Numbered from the stretch's first letter, positions 1 through 11,366 are shown. The stretch: 64,000 nt of DNA from Tubulanus polymorphus (GCF_964204645.1 NC_134028.1:5926501-5990500), one strand, 5' to 3'. Notes: generated by a model from the sequence alone, not told the origin. Made by a program: numbers and translations.

Positions 1-368
1 TATTGTTTTGATTTATGGGATAAAGTTCATGTTACCATATCGTGAACCGCCCCTTCAAGTCCAGATGCCAAGAATTGAACTGTTATATATAACATACTAG
101 TACATAGTTGACCCAAAATAGTATCAATCACCGACGCATCAAGGCCGACAAATAGTGGTCACATTTCTGACCTTACGTATATTATATATTCAATACCACG
201 CGTCTCAAAGGTTTCAAATTACGTTCAAATCCAAAGCGTTCGGTGATAAAGAAAGAAGATCGAAGAAATTACATTAAATGTCAGAAACGTTTCATCTAGC
301 TCTATATGAAAATCTGTTATCGGCTCAGCTGCCGAAAACGTAGATTTACTGCTTTTGATGAATCTTAC

Positions 369-2743
369 TTGTGGTGATCGTCGTGGAATTTAGATGACGG
401 TTGCCACGGCCATATTGCGTCCATCGTTATACCAGAGTGATCGATCATTCCGTAGTAATAACTGTACACCAGATTACCGATAAATATCCCTGAAATGTAT
501 AGTTGATATTACGTACAAGAAAACTTAATGGTGCATGGAAAAATGTCATGATATCAAAGCTTTCCACATTATATGTAAAAAATCATCTATTCAATTGCTT
601 TGTAAAATACTGCAATATTACCGGCGTGTATTGGTATCACGAATACGGGCAGCAGAAGGGCTGCTTGAAGAGTTAACAGTTCAATAGGATGCATTGCCGT
701 TGCCGTCCAAATAATCGGCTGGTGGTAGCGATGGTGAACCTTATGGATACGTCTGAAAAAAAGAAATTCAAGATATGATGAATCAAGAATTCTGATAATT
801 CACAAATATTGCCATGTTAATATTCGCTTATCATATTTAGTTTAATAATCGACCTTTGAATGGTCTTTTTGACACTTAAGCCTTGAATTCATTATTTCAT
901 TTTCTAGTATAATGGAACCTTCCCGCTTAATCCATTTCAACGACTAACTTGTAAAATGGCGGCCAATGAAACAGCCTGTGAAAATAATATGACATCCCAT
1001 CACAGGCTAAGAAGAATATCGGTATTGACATCAGAAAATATGGCCAACCCATGTCCGATATGGAATAATATATCTTGCTTGGACCTGAAATAGAAATGGA
1101 AAATAGAAAAGTAAAGTTAATTGACATATGTAGACTTGAAATATTCGTCTAAGATCGGTTGGGTTGGATGAATCATTATTAGAATTTTCATATATTCGGT
1201 TAAGCGTTGAGATAAGAGCATTTTCAACACGAAAATCGATAAGATCTACTTAGTCTTAGAACTAGAACAACTCTCATTTCTAAACAACCAGAGCAAAGGA
1301 GATAAACGTAAAAAAGCCATTCACCATTGTTACTGACGTAAGAAGAAACCAGGCCCGATACAGTTGAACCAATTAACATATTCACCGAACCGAGCGTGAA
1401 CGCGTGTCGTGTATTTTCAGGAGTCAAAAAGCGATCCGGTTGACATTTCCAATTCTCAGCCTAAAAAATCAGACGAACCTCAAACAGTTTGAGGTCATGA
1501 TATAATCAAAATATATGCTTAGAACAATTTTGTTCGACTTGATATATGAAATTCTACAGAAAAAGAAGTGTCTATATTTTTTGGTTAAGTGACTGTGAGG
1601 GGTTAACTGAACTGATTCATATACGAAGTGACTAGGGCTTTAAACGATATGAATGTCAAAGTCCTAGAATAAGTTAATTCGGTTGGTAAATCCAATGAAT
1701 TAATCAAGTAATTAAATCACGAAACGTCAGCAGAGGTAAACTGCATGTTTGTGATTTGAAAACTTTATCAATTAATTTCAAGGTCGTTCTTGGGTGACCG
1801 GAATTAATTTCAAGGTCGTTCTTGGGTGACCGGAAGGGTGACAATATAACTACCTGATCCCGGTTTCTAACATAATAATGATAGTACAAAGCTCCTCCGA
1901 ATATCCAGAATGTGCCGAACGACGACAGATACGCCATCATTAGATAATAAGGCAAATCTTTTAGATAACATCTTTCTAATATCGCCTGCAATGACTGACT
2001 GGCTTCATCGGAACTAGAAATGCTTTTGTTTCCCGGCGGTAAAAACTGACTACTGATATTATCCGGTAGTTGCTTGATAACTCCAACGATGACGAGTAAC
2101 CAGTCACCTGAAAAGATTTCGTTTAAGACTTAATGGAAATGAAAATGGAGTCGTTTTCAATCTTTTATTCTAAGGTCATATACGTATATTGTGTACGTAC
2201 GTATATTCTACGTAAATGCATCACTTTCTAAAATTCTTTAAATAAATTTCCTTATATAATTCTCAATATTGGATCCCGCTAACTTTATATGAAATGGTAT
2301 TGATTCTCAAATTTTGAATATGTATATGCATACAACTATATTTTGATGAATCAGAATCTAAGAAACGCATGTTGGATCACAATATAAAATCCTTAAGGAA
2401 TTATTTTTCAAAGCCCTGAGGCGATTGCTTATTCTCAAAGGAAAATATTGGAGCAGATCGTTCAAAAAAGAAAAAAAAGATGAAAATGATTGACGTATAA
2501 AATCGTATCAAACCTACCCCGCATCGATATACCAACAACAAATGTCAAAACTGACAATGTTGCAATGCCCAATCTTTCGTTCAGTGAAGACCGTGCCATC
2601 GCCATGTATCCAACGTTCTCAGTTACAAACTCATTAATACTAAATTTAAGATATCTCGATGTAAACGGCTTTGATGATGCCCTTTGATCAGTGAGTGAGA
2701 GGGTTTTGTGTAGTCCGTCGCGATAGGTACGATTCTTTTTCAC
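369..2743 (-). CDS. Sterol C5-desaturase-like / fatty-acid hydroxylase superfamily protein, 3' end missing
   Basis: Coding exons on the minus strand: 2743-2518, 2107-1854, 1460-1325, 1084-949, 752-622, 489-369. All junctions are GT-AG and the phases fit, giving 334 residues so far. The second half carries the three His clusters of the membrane di-iron hydroxylase/desaturase fold: HRLFH, HKVHH and HDDHH, with DHSG and PWQP between them. Known members act in the ER membrane and oxidise sterols or lipids. Hydrophobic stretches (ATLSVLTFVVGI; WLLVIVGVI; the tract before HRLFH) fit a multi-span enzyme. The exon 1460-1325 donor was chosen because it keeps frame with the next exon. The last exon, expected to begin with a HVNFG-like segment after HDDHHK, is not in the first 368 bases, so the gene runs off the left edge. 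Superfamily is certain; the exact substrate (lathosterol or other lipid) is not. Confidence 0.88.
1770..1833. repeat. Perfect 32-bp tandem duplication
   Basis: The 32-bp unit at 1770-1801 is repeated without change at 1802-1833. It lies in the intron of the desaturase-like gene, 20 bp beyond the donor at 1853. Perfect identity suggests a recent duplication. Confidence 0.95.
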
Positions 2744-3542
2744 AATGCCAGGACGCCGGGTTCAGTGCTGCGTAAGTGCGTGTGCACTAGGCACCGTGTT
2801 ATGGAAAATCGATAAAGTACTGAAATAGAGATATCGAATGATGGGGTGATATTCCTGTAATTCTACGGAACCCGAGAATGAAAACTTTCGGAAATCATTT
2901 CTGGATTAGGTTCTACGCGTCACGTTGGCGGTCTTTTCGCAACAATTTATTTTCATACAGTTAATAAGATTATTTATCTGAAAACAATTCGCTCGATTTA
3001 TGTTATATTGCTGTTAAGTGGCAAGATTACCAACTGTTTCGCTCCCGGCAGGTGTTGTAGCTTTGTAAGGAACACCAAATAAAAAAATCGAACGAAATAT
3101 GCTAATCAAATAAATAACAGGGTCAATCCCTATTTCACGATAAAAAGAGATTGGTGTTGGATGATTAGAATCGTACTTATTAGCAGGTTTCAATCGAACG
3201 TATTCCGATCGAGCTATTACAAACTCTCTACCGGCCTTCTATCAGGTTACAGATACTATCCCAGAATGAGAAGAGCGTATTCTGGTCGAAATGAACGCGC
3301 AGAAGAGAATTCCTAAATCTGTAGAAACTAATCGAAACCTGCCTGAAAGTTGGTAAGAAAGTTATTTCATTAAAATCATTTTTATCTTATAAAAATTTCC
3401 AAATACATATGCCCGAAATCATTAGCAACAAAAATTCTGCACCAAAAACCTTGACGACAAGTCGCGTGGTAACTAGTAAATAGTTACCAGACTCGACGTG
3501 ATTTTTTCTGGCAATATTTCCTAACATAATTAGGGTAGAATT

Positions 3543-4169
3543 ATGGAAATCGAGGCGAATGATGTTTATTTTGACGCCGTCAGTGAGTCTGCATTATCCT
3601 CCGACGATGATGAATACTATGATGCGATGGCAAATGTTGCAGACGCATTACCCGAGACACGTGATGAGGATGAGAAAGGCGTATCTGAACCAGTACCGAA
3701 TCCCGAGGAATGTGACGAAATAGAAGAAAAGAATGCGGGTTGTTGTTCTTTTCTCCGTCCAGTAATCAAACGAGTTAGAAAATTCTTCCGCAATGCTAAG
3801 ATGGACCGGCTGATAAAACGGCGACGTCGCCGCGGGAAAAAAGACCTATGCGATGAAGAAATTGTAAGGTTACATACTCCAGCTGATGTTGGACCCATCA
3901 AACTAGTTTTCAAGCCAAAAGACAAGCCGCTTAAGAGCATATTGAGCAAACATTCTCACAGCTCGTCATCAGATTCAATCAGCAACAGACGAGTCTCTTT
4001 CGGGCACATCGAAATTCGAAAATTCGACGACAACGCGCATAAACAATGGATGCTGGAAAATGGCCATTTAGCAGGATACAATAAATTATTGAAGAAAGTG
4101 ATTGAGTTCGACAACATGACCATTGTGCAATGGGAAGACAGGAGTTTGGGGGAAGTAGTGAAAGAATAA
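3543..4169 (+). CDS. Unrecognised 208-aa protein with RVSF PP1-docking motif (tandem copy 1)
   Basis: Single-exon ORF, first of two tandem paralogues. Visible parts: acidic N-terminus with a DDDEYYDAM block (residues about 1-60); CC followed by a very basic, probably helical stretch FLRPVIKRVRKFFRNAK and an Arg/Lys run (about 67-100); a variable linker; KPLKSILSKHSHSSSSDS; then NRRVSFGHIEIRKF, where RVSF matches the RVxF consensus for protein phosphatase 1 binding; and a conserved C-terminal block with YNKLLKKVIEFDNMTIVQW. The layout (acidic region, basic amphipathic helix, RVxF) loosely recalls PP1 regulatory subunits such as PPP1R15, but I see no convincing family match. There is no signal peptide or transmembrane segment. 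An AATAAA lies at 4244-4249. Protein-coding status is well supported by conservation with copy 2; function is inference. Confidence 0.85.
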   Translation: MEIEANDVYFDAVSESALSSDDDEYYDAMANVADALPETRDEDEKGVSEPVPNPEECDEIEEKNAGCCSFLRPVIKRVRKFFRNAKMDRLIKRRRRRGKKDLCDEEIVRLHTPADVGPIKLVFKPKDKPLKSILSKHSHSSSSDSISNRRVSFGHIEIRKFDDNAHKQWMLENGHLAGYNKLLKKVIEFDNMTIVQWEDRSLGEVVKE

Positions 4170-4243
4170 AGGTCCACTTTGAATCGTCTGACGGTCGTCA
4201 CTACTGCTGCTATTCGGTTTTCATTCCGTCGAATCATTTCACG

Positions 4244-4249
4244 AATAAA
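4244..4249 (+). terminator. Polyadenylation signal of RVSF paralogue 1
   Basis: AATAAA 75 bp after the stop codon; the second paralogue has its own AATAAA at the equivalent place. Confidence 0.65.
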
Positions 4250-4511
4250 ACATATACATTTCAGTAAAATGTTTACTTTTTTCCTTAAATTATTTGTAAA
4301 TGGTTGAATAATGCGCGATGGAAATTTGAACATCATATCACACAGTGATTATCGTGAAGAGCTAGTCTCTTCTTCCACGTTATAAACCTTGACGACCAAA
4401 AAGGAGTCGCGTGGAAACCATTGACTAGTTACGCGCTAAGACACATATCTATATGTGATTCTGGCCATTTTTGACAGAATTTGACATTCTTCTAACATAA
4501 TTAGCGTAATT

Positions 4512-5171
4512 ATGGAAATCGAAGCGAATGATGTATATTTTGACGCAGTCAGTGAGCCTGCATTATCCTCCGACGATGACGAATACTATGACGCGATGGC
4601 AAATGTCGCAGACGCATTACCCGAGATTTGTGATGAAGATGAGCAAGGCGTATCTGAACCAGTACCGAAGCCCGAGGAAGGTGATGAAAAAGAAGAAAAG
4701 AATGCGGGTTGTTGTTCTTTTCTCCGTCCAGTAATCAAACGAGTTAGAAAATTCTTCCGCAATGCCAAGATGGATCGGCTGATAAAACGGCGACGTCGCC
4801 GCGGGAAGAAAGACCGATCCGATGAAGAAGTTATAAGACAACTGCCTCCTAACGATATGGAGCCCGTTGAAAACGTTGTGAAACCAGCCGAAAAGCCACT
4901 TAAGAGCATATTGAGCAAACATTCTCACAGCTCGTCATCAGACTCAATCAGCAGCAACAGACGTGTCTCATTCGGACACATTGAAATTCGAAAATTCAAA
5001 GACACCGCGCATAGACAATGTATGCTGGATAATGGCTATCTACCAGGATACAATAAATTATTGAAGAAAGTGATCGAGTTTGACAACATGACCATTGTGC
5101 AGTGGGAAGACAGAAAAACTGGGAAAATAGTGAAGAAAACAGAAAGTGGTCCACTTTTATTTGAAGTCTGA
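4512..5171 (+). CDS. Unrecognised 219-aa protein with RVSF PP1-docking motif (tandem copy 2)
   Basis: Intronless paralogue about 970 bp downstream of the first, same strand. Three blocks are identical or nearly so between copies: CCSFLRPVIKRVRKFFRNAK through the Arg/Lys run, KPLKSILSKHSHSSSSDSIS plus NRRVSFGHIEIRKF, and YNKLLKKVIEFDNMTIVQWED. The linker at about residues 101-126 is strongly divergent. Copy 2 has one extra Ser before the RVSF block and a longer C-terminus (GPLLFEV); the corresponding DNA in copy 1 lies after its stop codon. The duplication includes flanking DNA: both copies have CCTTGACGAC roughly 100 bp upstream, CTAACATAATTAG just before the ATG, and GTCTGACGGTCGTCACTAC after the stop. 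AATAAA at 5232-5237. Likely a soluble PP1-binding regulator; not recognised as a named family. Confidence 0.85.
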   Translation: MEIEANDVYFDAVSEPALSSDDDEYYDAMANVADALPEICDEDEQGVSEPVPKPEEGDEKEEKNAGCCSFLRPVIKRVRKFFRNAKMDRLIKRRRRRGKKDRSDEEVIRQLPPNDMEPVENVVKPAEKPLKSILSKHSHSSSSDSISSNRRVSFGHIEIRKFKDTAHRQCMLDNGYLPGYNKLLKKVIEFDNMTIVQWEDRKTGKIVKKTESGPLLFEV

Positions 5172-5231
5172 CGGTCGTCACTACGGCGAGAATCGGTTTA
5201 TCACTCCATGGTTGAACGAAATTATTTCAAG

Positions 5232-5237
5232 AATAAA
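5232..5237 (+). terminator. Polyadenylation signal of RVSF paralogue 2
   Basis: AATAAA 61 bp after the stop, within the 3' flank that is homologous to that of copy 1. Confidence 0.65.
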
Positions 5238-5488
5238 GCATACACATATATTTTCTTTTCAAAAACGAAATTTGTTCCCTATTCTATAAATTCTTGGTAT
5301 TTTTTCAATCGATTATCAAGAGCATACAAAAGGCTATAAATACATACCGATGAAGATACTACCCAATCGCTGACGTGAACACTAAGGCTTTGTATTTCAC
5401 AAGTTGCATGACAAATTTAACTTGTTTTTCACAGTAGTCTCTCATTTTGTACCGTCCTGCATAGACCATAAGCTCTAGACCTAAGTTA

Positions 5489-6370
5489 ATGGGATGGATT
5501 GGTTTTAAGAAGGTTTTGGTGCGAAAACTATTGCTCTATTTCGTCGTTGGTTATTTCCATGCCAAAATGGACGTACTCTACTCGAGGATTGTCGGTTTAC
5601 AGTCGTTTAAGCAACCGGAATTCATCGACCACCGAAGTTTCGTGAACGGAATCAAAACGCGATCGAACGAAATCCGTGAGTCAGGCAGATCGATGATGAT
5701 GAAAACGTTGCCGACGCTGAACGGAGTTCGTGAGACGAGAGCTTCGCGTCTGGAGAATATGCTAGCTCATTCGGCGATAGATCATGACCCTGACCAGCTG
5801 GGGTTAAATCGGAATTCATCCTCGGTCCCGCATCGGATCGCTGGCAATTTCTCCAGTCCTGGCAATCGTATACTGGCACCGAATATCACGAAAACCCGAT
5901 CTGCCATGCCGGCCCGACGGCCCAGAAGAGACTCTATAAACCGGAGTCGAACAGATCACCACGATCATGCGATTTTGAATGAAGCTGACGAACGAGCGAA
6001 TTTGACGGTTGAAAACGATTCGTCGAAAAATGAACATAATCTCGAGTTGTTTTTCTATAAACGAAAACGTTTTTTGTCCTACGAGAATTGTGCGTTGGGT
6101 GCAACTACGCGGTCGCTTCATTCAAGAAAAAATGGACGCGAAACTAAGCCCGGGGTTTGTCAACTGAAAGTAGGATGCCGGTCTAAATACGAGGGTGATT
6201 ACGACCGATTCACCAACGAGCTGGCATCAGACTACGAGAGGATCGAGCGTCAATTTCAACCTTTGCAACGACAGTCGAGTATTCTCCCGAACTCAACCTC
6301 GCCACCAGCGTTCACCGGCGTACTTGCTGGTAAAACGATAAGGCTGCGTGTACGTTCTCACCTACAGTGA
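5489..6370 (+). CDS. Hypothetical, possibly secreted 293-aa protein
   Basis: Long open frame with balanced third positions unlike the AT-rich flanks, so probably real. Starting at 5489, residues 1-25 (basic KKVLVRK then LLLYFVVGYFHA) resemble a signal peptide or anchor; an alternative start is the Met of MDVLYSRIV about 26 codons later. The middle is polar, with a furin-like basic cluster ARRPRR near residue 145 and two N-glycosylation sequons in the first half (NSS, NIT). The C-terminal third holds three Cys (ENCALG; VCQLKVGC) followed by an acidic KYEGDYDRF segment. Just downstream (6503-6724) another frame stays open and includes GDNCVHIFQCKNATYD, so the gene may continue after an intron or have suffered a frameshift. 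AATAAA at about 6796 could end the transcript. No family recognised. Confidence 0.5.
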   Translation: MGWIGFKKVLVRKLLLYFVVGYFHAKMDVLYSRIVGLQSFKQPEFIDHRSFVNGIKTRSNEIRESGRSMMMKTLPTLNGVRETRASRLENMLAHSAIDHDPDQLGLNRNSSSVPHRIAGNFSSPGNRILAPNITKTRSAMPARRPRRDSINRSRTDHHDHAILNEADERANLTVENDSSKNEHNLELFFYKRKRFLSYENCALGATTRSLHSRKNGRETKPGVCQLKVGCRSKYEGDYDRFTNELASDYERIERQFQPLQRQSSILPNSTSPPAFTGVLAGKTIRLRVRSHLQ

Positions 6371-6795
6371 TACGGTCACAAAAACCATGCCAGTGAATGC
6401 GGAAATTTTTTGTAAAAAAAACTACGCTTCGGTTCGAGTTGATAATATTCTACCGGGAATTCGGGGGTTCCGCAATACTTCTCCGGCAATCAAAATCATA
6501 GGATATTGCATTATGGCATCGAATTCGGAGATAATTGCGTGCATATATTCCAATGCAAAAATGCGACGTATGACGACGGGCAGACGGCGACGAAGCGCGT
6601 AAAACCTGGCACGAAAAAAATAGAAACAGAGAAAATTCGGTATGATGAACGAGCCGTCTTTATTTCTTCGTCAGCAGTTACAATGCGATTAGAAATCGTA
6701 TCCTGTTTTATTATACGTGAAATGTGAAAAACAAATGGAAGCATCGACCAGCAGTAAAAACATGGCGTATGTTCGGTAAATACATTATATTTGAA

Positions 6796-6801
6796 TAAAC
6801 A
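6796..6801 (+). terminator. Candidate polyadenylation signal
   Basis: AATAAA in AT-rich sequence after the hypothetical 5489-6370 gene and the open stretch behind it. Confidence 0.35.
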
Positions 6802-9308
6802 ATATATTCCAGTAGTGATTTATAACCGATAATCTACAACCTTTAATCTAAACGACGTTTTCATGGAACTAAAATGCATTTTTAATGATAGAATTGATCA
6901 CTTGTTAGTAGATTAGAATCATTAGTCGGCCCAACACGACAATCATACTGATGCCTTATTTGAAACATAAATAAATCTTTACGTCTTCGATGATGGAATG
7001 AAAACCTCTTTTCGAAGTTTCTTCGAGTAATCTTTTTAGAAATCGATATTCAGGAATAAATCAAGCGATATATATCTCTACCGCTGGAGATACCTGAACG
7101 TCGCTGAACACCTGAAGTCTGTATCGATTCGACCAGTTCACATATTTGAAGCCATGTAAAAATCGATTGAGCACACGTGAATATGGCGAACCCAGACACC
7201 CGAACGAAAAATTCTTTCTGATTTAATACGAAATATTATCACATTATTATCCACATCGATCATATAGCCACCAACTGATTAGTAAACAGAAAGCTACAGC
7301 AGGCTAATACTAATGATTTTCAAAGCCTTGTTAGCCTTTTCCCAGAACTAGAATATGTGAATGCAAATAACGAATTTGTTCGTTCAAGCTCAAGTCAAAT
7401 TGTTGAAGCAATCTGTACATCATAATCAACCCGGTTTCGATAACTTGGTCATGTTGTTATCGTTTTGGATTCTGGGATTTCGAAATTAATGTCAAGACTG
7501 TAGGGGCTTAAAACGGCTTGAAAAACCAAACGTAGGCTTCGGGACAATATCATTATAAACTTTACTAAAAAAACTGAATTAGGGAATATTCAATTCACAT
7601 TATATGTAAATGTATTTCAAATATATGAGTATTAGGAATCTTAAAAAGAAAATTCGAATTATCATGAATATATATTTACACTGAACAAGCAATTATGTAT
7701 AGAAAAGCTACTTAAACCAAATTCTGCCTTTTAAATCGGTCAAATATCTAAGGCTCTATTTCTGCACGAGGGATCGCAAATTTTTTCCAGTTAGATACCG
7801 TAAGTTTACAATTTCTAAACGCAATGAACATTATAATTACATCGGTGAAAACACAGTTGCATATAAAAACAATTCTACACTTATTAATGATCATGATCGG
7901 TAGGGAGCGAAACAAGAATTGGAATGATCATCTTCACGATTGTCGTCTAATCAATATGTCATCTTTTTAAGATTCATGATTTCTCTTTCTCTCTCGATAT
8001 TGGCACGCGTATATTGAAAAACTACTGTTGAAATACTATAACATGCATTCCTACATACCAGTAACCATATCGTAATAGAAAAAAATTTCCTTTTCAAATT
8101 TGTATCACAAAAGTTATACAAATAGCACTTAGTCAGTAAAGTAAAGTCTTTAAATAAACGTCGCCATTACTGTTGAGACGATGAAATTTTCATGAATCTC
8201 ATTCATTTTCAAAGAATGCGAGATAATTCGACCTGTCAAAAAGGTGGCATTATTATAACGAACTTTGAGTGCAATAATAATTAGAAAATTTGTCCGAAGC
8301 ACACTTCATAACCAAGCACCAAACGCACCTACGCAAAACCTCAAAATTCAAAATATCTACAGCTGATATAAATCAATAACATGAATAGTGAAGCTGGAAG
8401 GATTAAAGATATTTGAAAGGATATTTTACCCATTCGGGGATCCGAAGTTATAGCACATGTAAAATCTTGTTTTTTTTTTTAGTTGAAAGTACATGAAAAT
8501 CCTAATTGATTGGAAAGATGGAGCAAAATAACGCATTACCCGGATGAATGTTTATAAGAAAATTCTGTACAATTCACACATTGGATGTAACTTGCAGTTC
8601 ACTGTAACAAAGTTTCAGCGTTGTAAGTTGTTTAAGGGATTGCAATTTGCATTGAATATTAATAATATAAACCATGCTTGCACTATTTCAATACATAACA
8701 TCTAACTCATAGCACGTAGAAAACTCAATTAGCATTGTACGAAGTTTATCAGAGCACACAAATAAAATAATTTTGTCAGGTTTTTTACTTCCTACTCCAG
8801 CACAGGGAAACAAACATTAGAGAATATACTATTGTCATTTTCAATATCACTTACATTTGAAACCGAGTAAAAAACAGTGATATATAGAATTACATATGTA
8901 GACTGTGGGCATTATAAAAATGGTTCTTACACTGAAAAATGATTATGAATGTCGCTGTGTGAGAGTGAGTGGATAAGGGCCCTAGAGACATAACATATCT
9001 ACAATAATACGGCGAAGAAAAATCAATATGCAAACAAAATGAATTGGAAATCTTAGAACAAAAATTATAAGGCGGAAATGCCTATAGTTCGAACTATTCA
9101 AATTCATAATATTTCGCTATGATAACGGATAATAATCACGACAATAATGATAATAATAAGTACATAATTAATTAATACCGTTCGTTAAAATGAAGTTCTA
9201 AATTATGAGCTGGTTATGAATTATCACTGAGAAGACATTGTGTTTTGGTCTTGCGCAAATCGTGGCGGCAAATCAACGACAAAAATAAACCATGGATCTT
9301 CTCTCCTC
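6802..9308. other. Gene-free AT-rich spacer
   Basis: No coding stretch, RNA gene or clear repeat could be supported in these 2.5 kb between the hypothetical secreted protein and the Rho GDI gene. Part of it could be extended 3' UTR of either neighbour. Confidence 0.5.
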
Positions 9309-9314
9309 TTTATT
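9309..9314 (-). terminator. Polyadenylation signal of Rho GDI
   Basis: AATAAA on the minus strand (TTTATT on plus) about 100 bases beyond the Rho GDI stop codon. Confidence 0.6.
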
Positions 9315-9411
9315 TCTCTAACAGTCTCCAATTATTGTTTTTAAATTCCCGGATCCAGAATCGCGAAGAGCGACACGTTAGATCGTCATCCGGCCGCGTA
9401 CTTCTTGCTAT

Positions 9412-11366
9412 TTATTCGTCGTCTGTCGCCGCCGAGGTCCAGTCTTTACAGATCTTAAAAGGCCACTCCCATTCTAGGATCACATTTTTGTCGTCGTCGA
9501 TGAACTTGCTTTTCACGTTGTACATTCCCCGGTACATCATTCCTTTCGGCGCCTCGTCCGGCTTCGTCGTGAACTCCTGCGCCATCGGTTTCGGACCGTA
9601 ACTGCCGACCATGCTTGTGTCTTTGTCGACTGTGGAAACAAAAATTGAATACAACGCATTTATTTCAACAATTCCTTACAAAGGTACCGATGCCTATCAT
9701 TTTATCCTAACAAAAAGGACCATAAGATCCGTATGGTAGATATTTTTAGAATTGACTAGTATTCACATTGGATGAGGAAATAGTCTGTTTTTTTATGGTA
9801 AAAACAAATTTAAGTCATTGATTTCATCTGTTCTACGACGCATGACATGCGCGGGATATCTTTTCATTTTGTCTGTAAATCTGTAAATTGGTCACGTCCA
9901 TGGTCTGTGTTACTACATGAGTCGGGACACCACACACCTCGTCATGTGTATACAGCAGCACCACTGTCTCTATTCAATTCAATTGATTACTACTACTAAC
10001 TATAACTTGGGGGATTCCCCGATTGTATACAGTATCGTCGGGCAGCTCTGTTTGCATAGATAAGGGCATTATTGTTTCTTTCCAGAAAAAAATCCCACCC
10101 CTGTTGTCCAAGTGACCCAAATTAGCTCGCTTAAAACTAGCTTGCTCCATCCAATCCAGAAGATAACAACTGCAACACTTACCCCTTATGCCTTTTCGAT
10201 AGAGGACTTGGAAGTATTTCAAACCGCTTACAATCTCGTTTTGTACGAAGAATCTTATGCGCACTTTGAACATAGTACCCTCCTTCATGATGACAGGTTG
10301 GTCCTTCAACTTGGAAAGGTCTGCAAAGCAAAGTACAAAAATGTTAATAACTTATTCAATTCTAAATCTTCATCCTTTTTCATTCTACAAACTTTATCTT
10401 TGATTTTGAATAGATTTTGAGCAATCATCCAGTTCTCCATAAGCTGGAATTTAAGAGTGGCTGCATTCAATCGTGGCTGCTGAAGTAGCAAGGCTTTCAT
10501 TCCCCGAAAATATAGAGAAAATTAAGCTAGATTTTGGTGTAATATTCCATTTCTGGTAGGGACAGAAGACACTTTATAAGGGGTGGCTGATTCTCAGAGA
10601 TGGATGTAACAATGAAAGGGGTGGTCGCCCCTCTAAAACCAGTTGTGGAGAACAGTATGATGTCAAGACTTCAATCCAATCTTATCTTAGAAATAGATAT
10701 TAACACTGCTAATTCTAACTAAATACTTCAGCCTCAAATACTGCAAGCTTAAAACCTAAAACCAATCACTATTCAGTTTGCTTTTAACTCTTTGAGCTAA
10801 ACTATTACCTCCTTCCAAATTAAGAGTAATATCTGGTCGTCCGTCCACCAAAATCGAAAACTCATTCAGGATAACATTGCGGCTATCATTGGGACCTGAA
10901 ACATAAAATTCAATTTCATGTACACGGCAATTAAGAAAAAATCATGCTATTCAATTTTAAGTATTTAATCATGCAAGCAATGTCTTTGGGGGTTTCGATC
11001 TTCATGAAAGGAGAACTTGTAGATTTTAAGGCACTTACGCATAAGTCAGGAGTGCTACCACAGGAAAGTTTTGGAAATTGGATGTGAGAAATTTTGCAAA
11101 GTCTTGCACATTTGGGAATCGAATAAGTGCACATGTCAAACAAAAACGTAACCAAAAAGCCCCCCCTAAATACGGGCCTGTTTTGACTCACGTGGTTTTT
11201 CCATGGTACCGCTTGCTGCAGTTCCGAGTAAAACCTGCTTATACTTCACTAAACTTTCATCATCGTTGTCCTGACCACGAATTTCATCCAGGGTTTTCAT
11301 GGCGGGAGGCTTGAATCCTGGAGTTGTATCAGGAGCTACATCATCATTAGCAGTTGAATCAGCCAT
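9412..11366 (-). CDS. ARHGDIA: Rho GDP-dissociation inhibitor
   Basis: Four coding exons on the minus strand: 11366-11192, 10895-10809, 10320-10183, 9629-9412. They sum to 618 nt, giving 205 aa; human RhoGDI-alpha has 204. Rho GDIs hold Rac/Rho/Cdc42 in the cytosol by capping switch regions with the N-terminal arm and burying the prenyl group in a C-terminal immunoglobulin-like pocket. Seen here: the N-terminal arm with YKQVLLG, then [61 protein letters not shown] and KDW near the C-terminus, all in family order. The start is the first Met (MADST) at the head of the acidic N-terminus. The gene is transcribed away from FDXR. Family membership is certain; one-to-one orthology with ARHGDIA rather than a pre-duplication GDI is inferred. 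Confidence 0.96.
10461..10655. repeat. Dispersed repeat, copy A
   Basis: Shares GTGGCTGCTGAAGTA, TATAAGGGGTGGCTGATT and the CTAAAACC..GGAGAACA end with copy B at 12921-13192, in the same order. It lies in a Rho GDI intron. Probably a non-autonomous mobile element; class unknown. Confidence 0.75.

Noticed and set aside
3617..3949. Antisense ORFs of 110 aa opposite both RVSF paralogues (also 4586-4918)
   Set aside because: Both are exact shadows of conserved sense codons, and their presence in both copies follows from the duplication. Sense protein features and AATAAA positions favour the plus strand.
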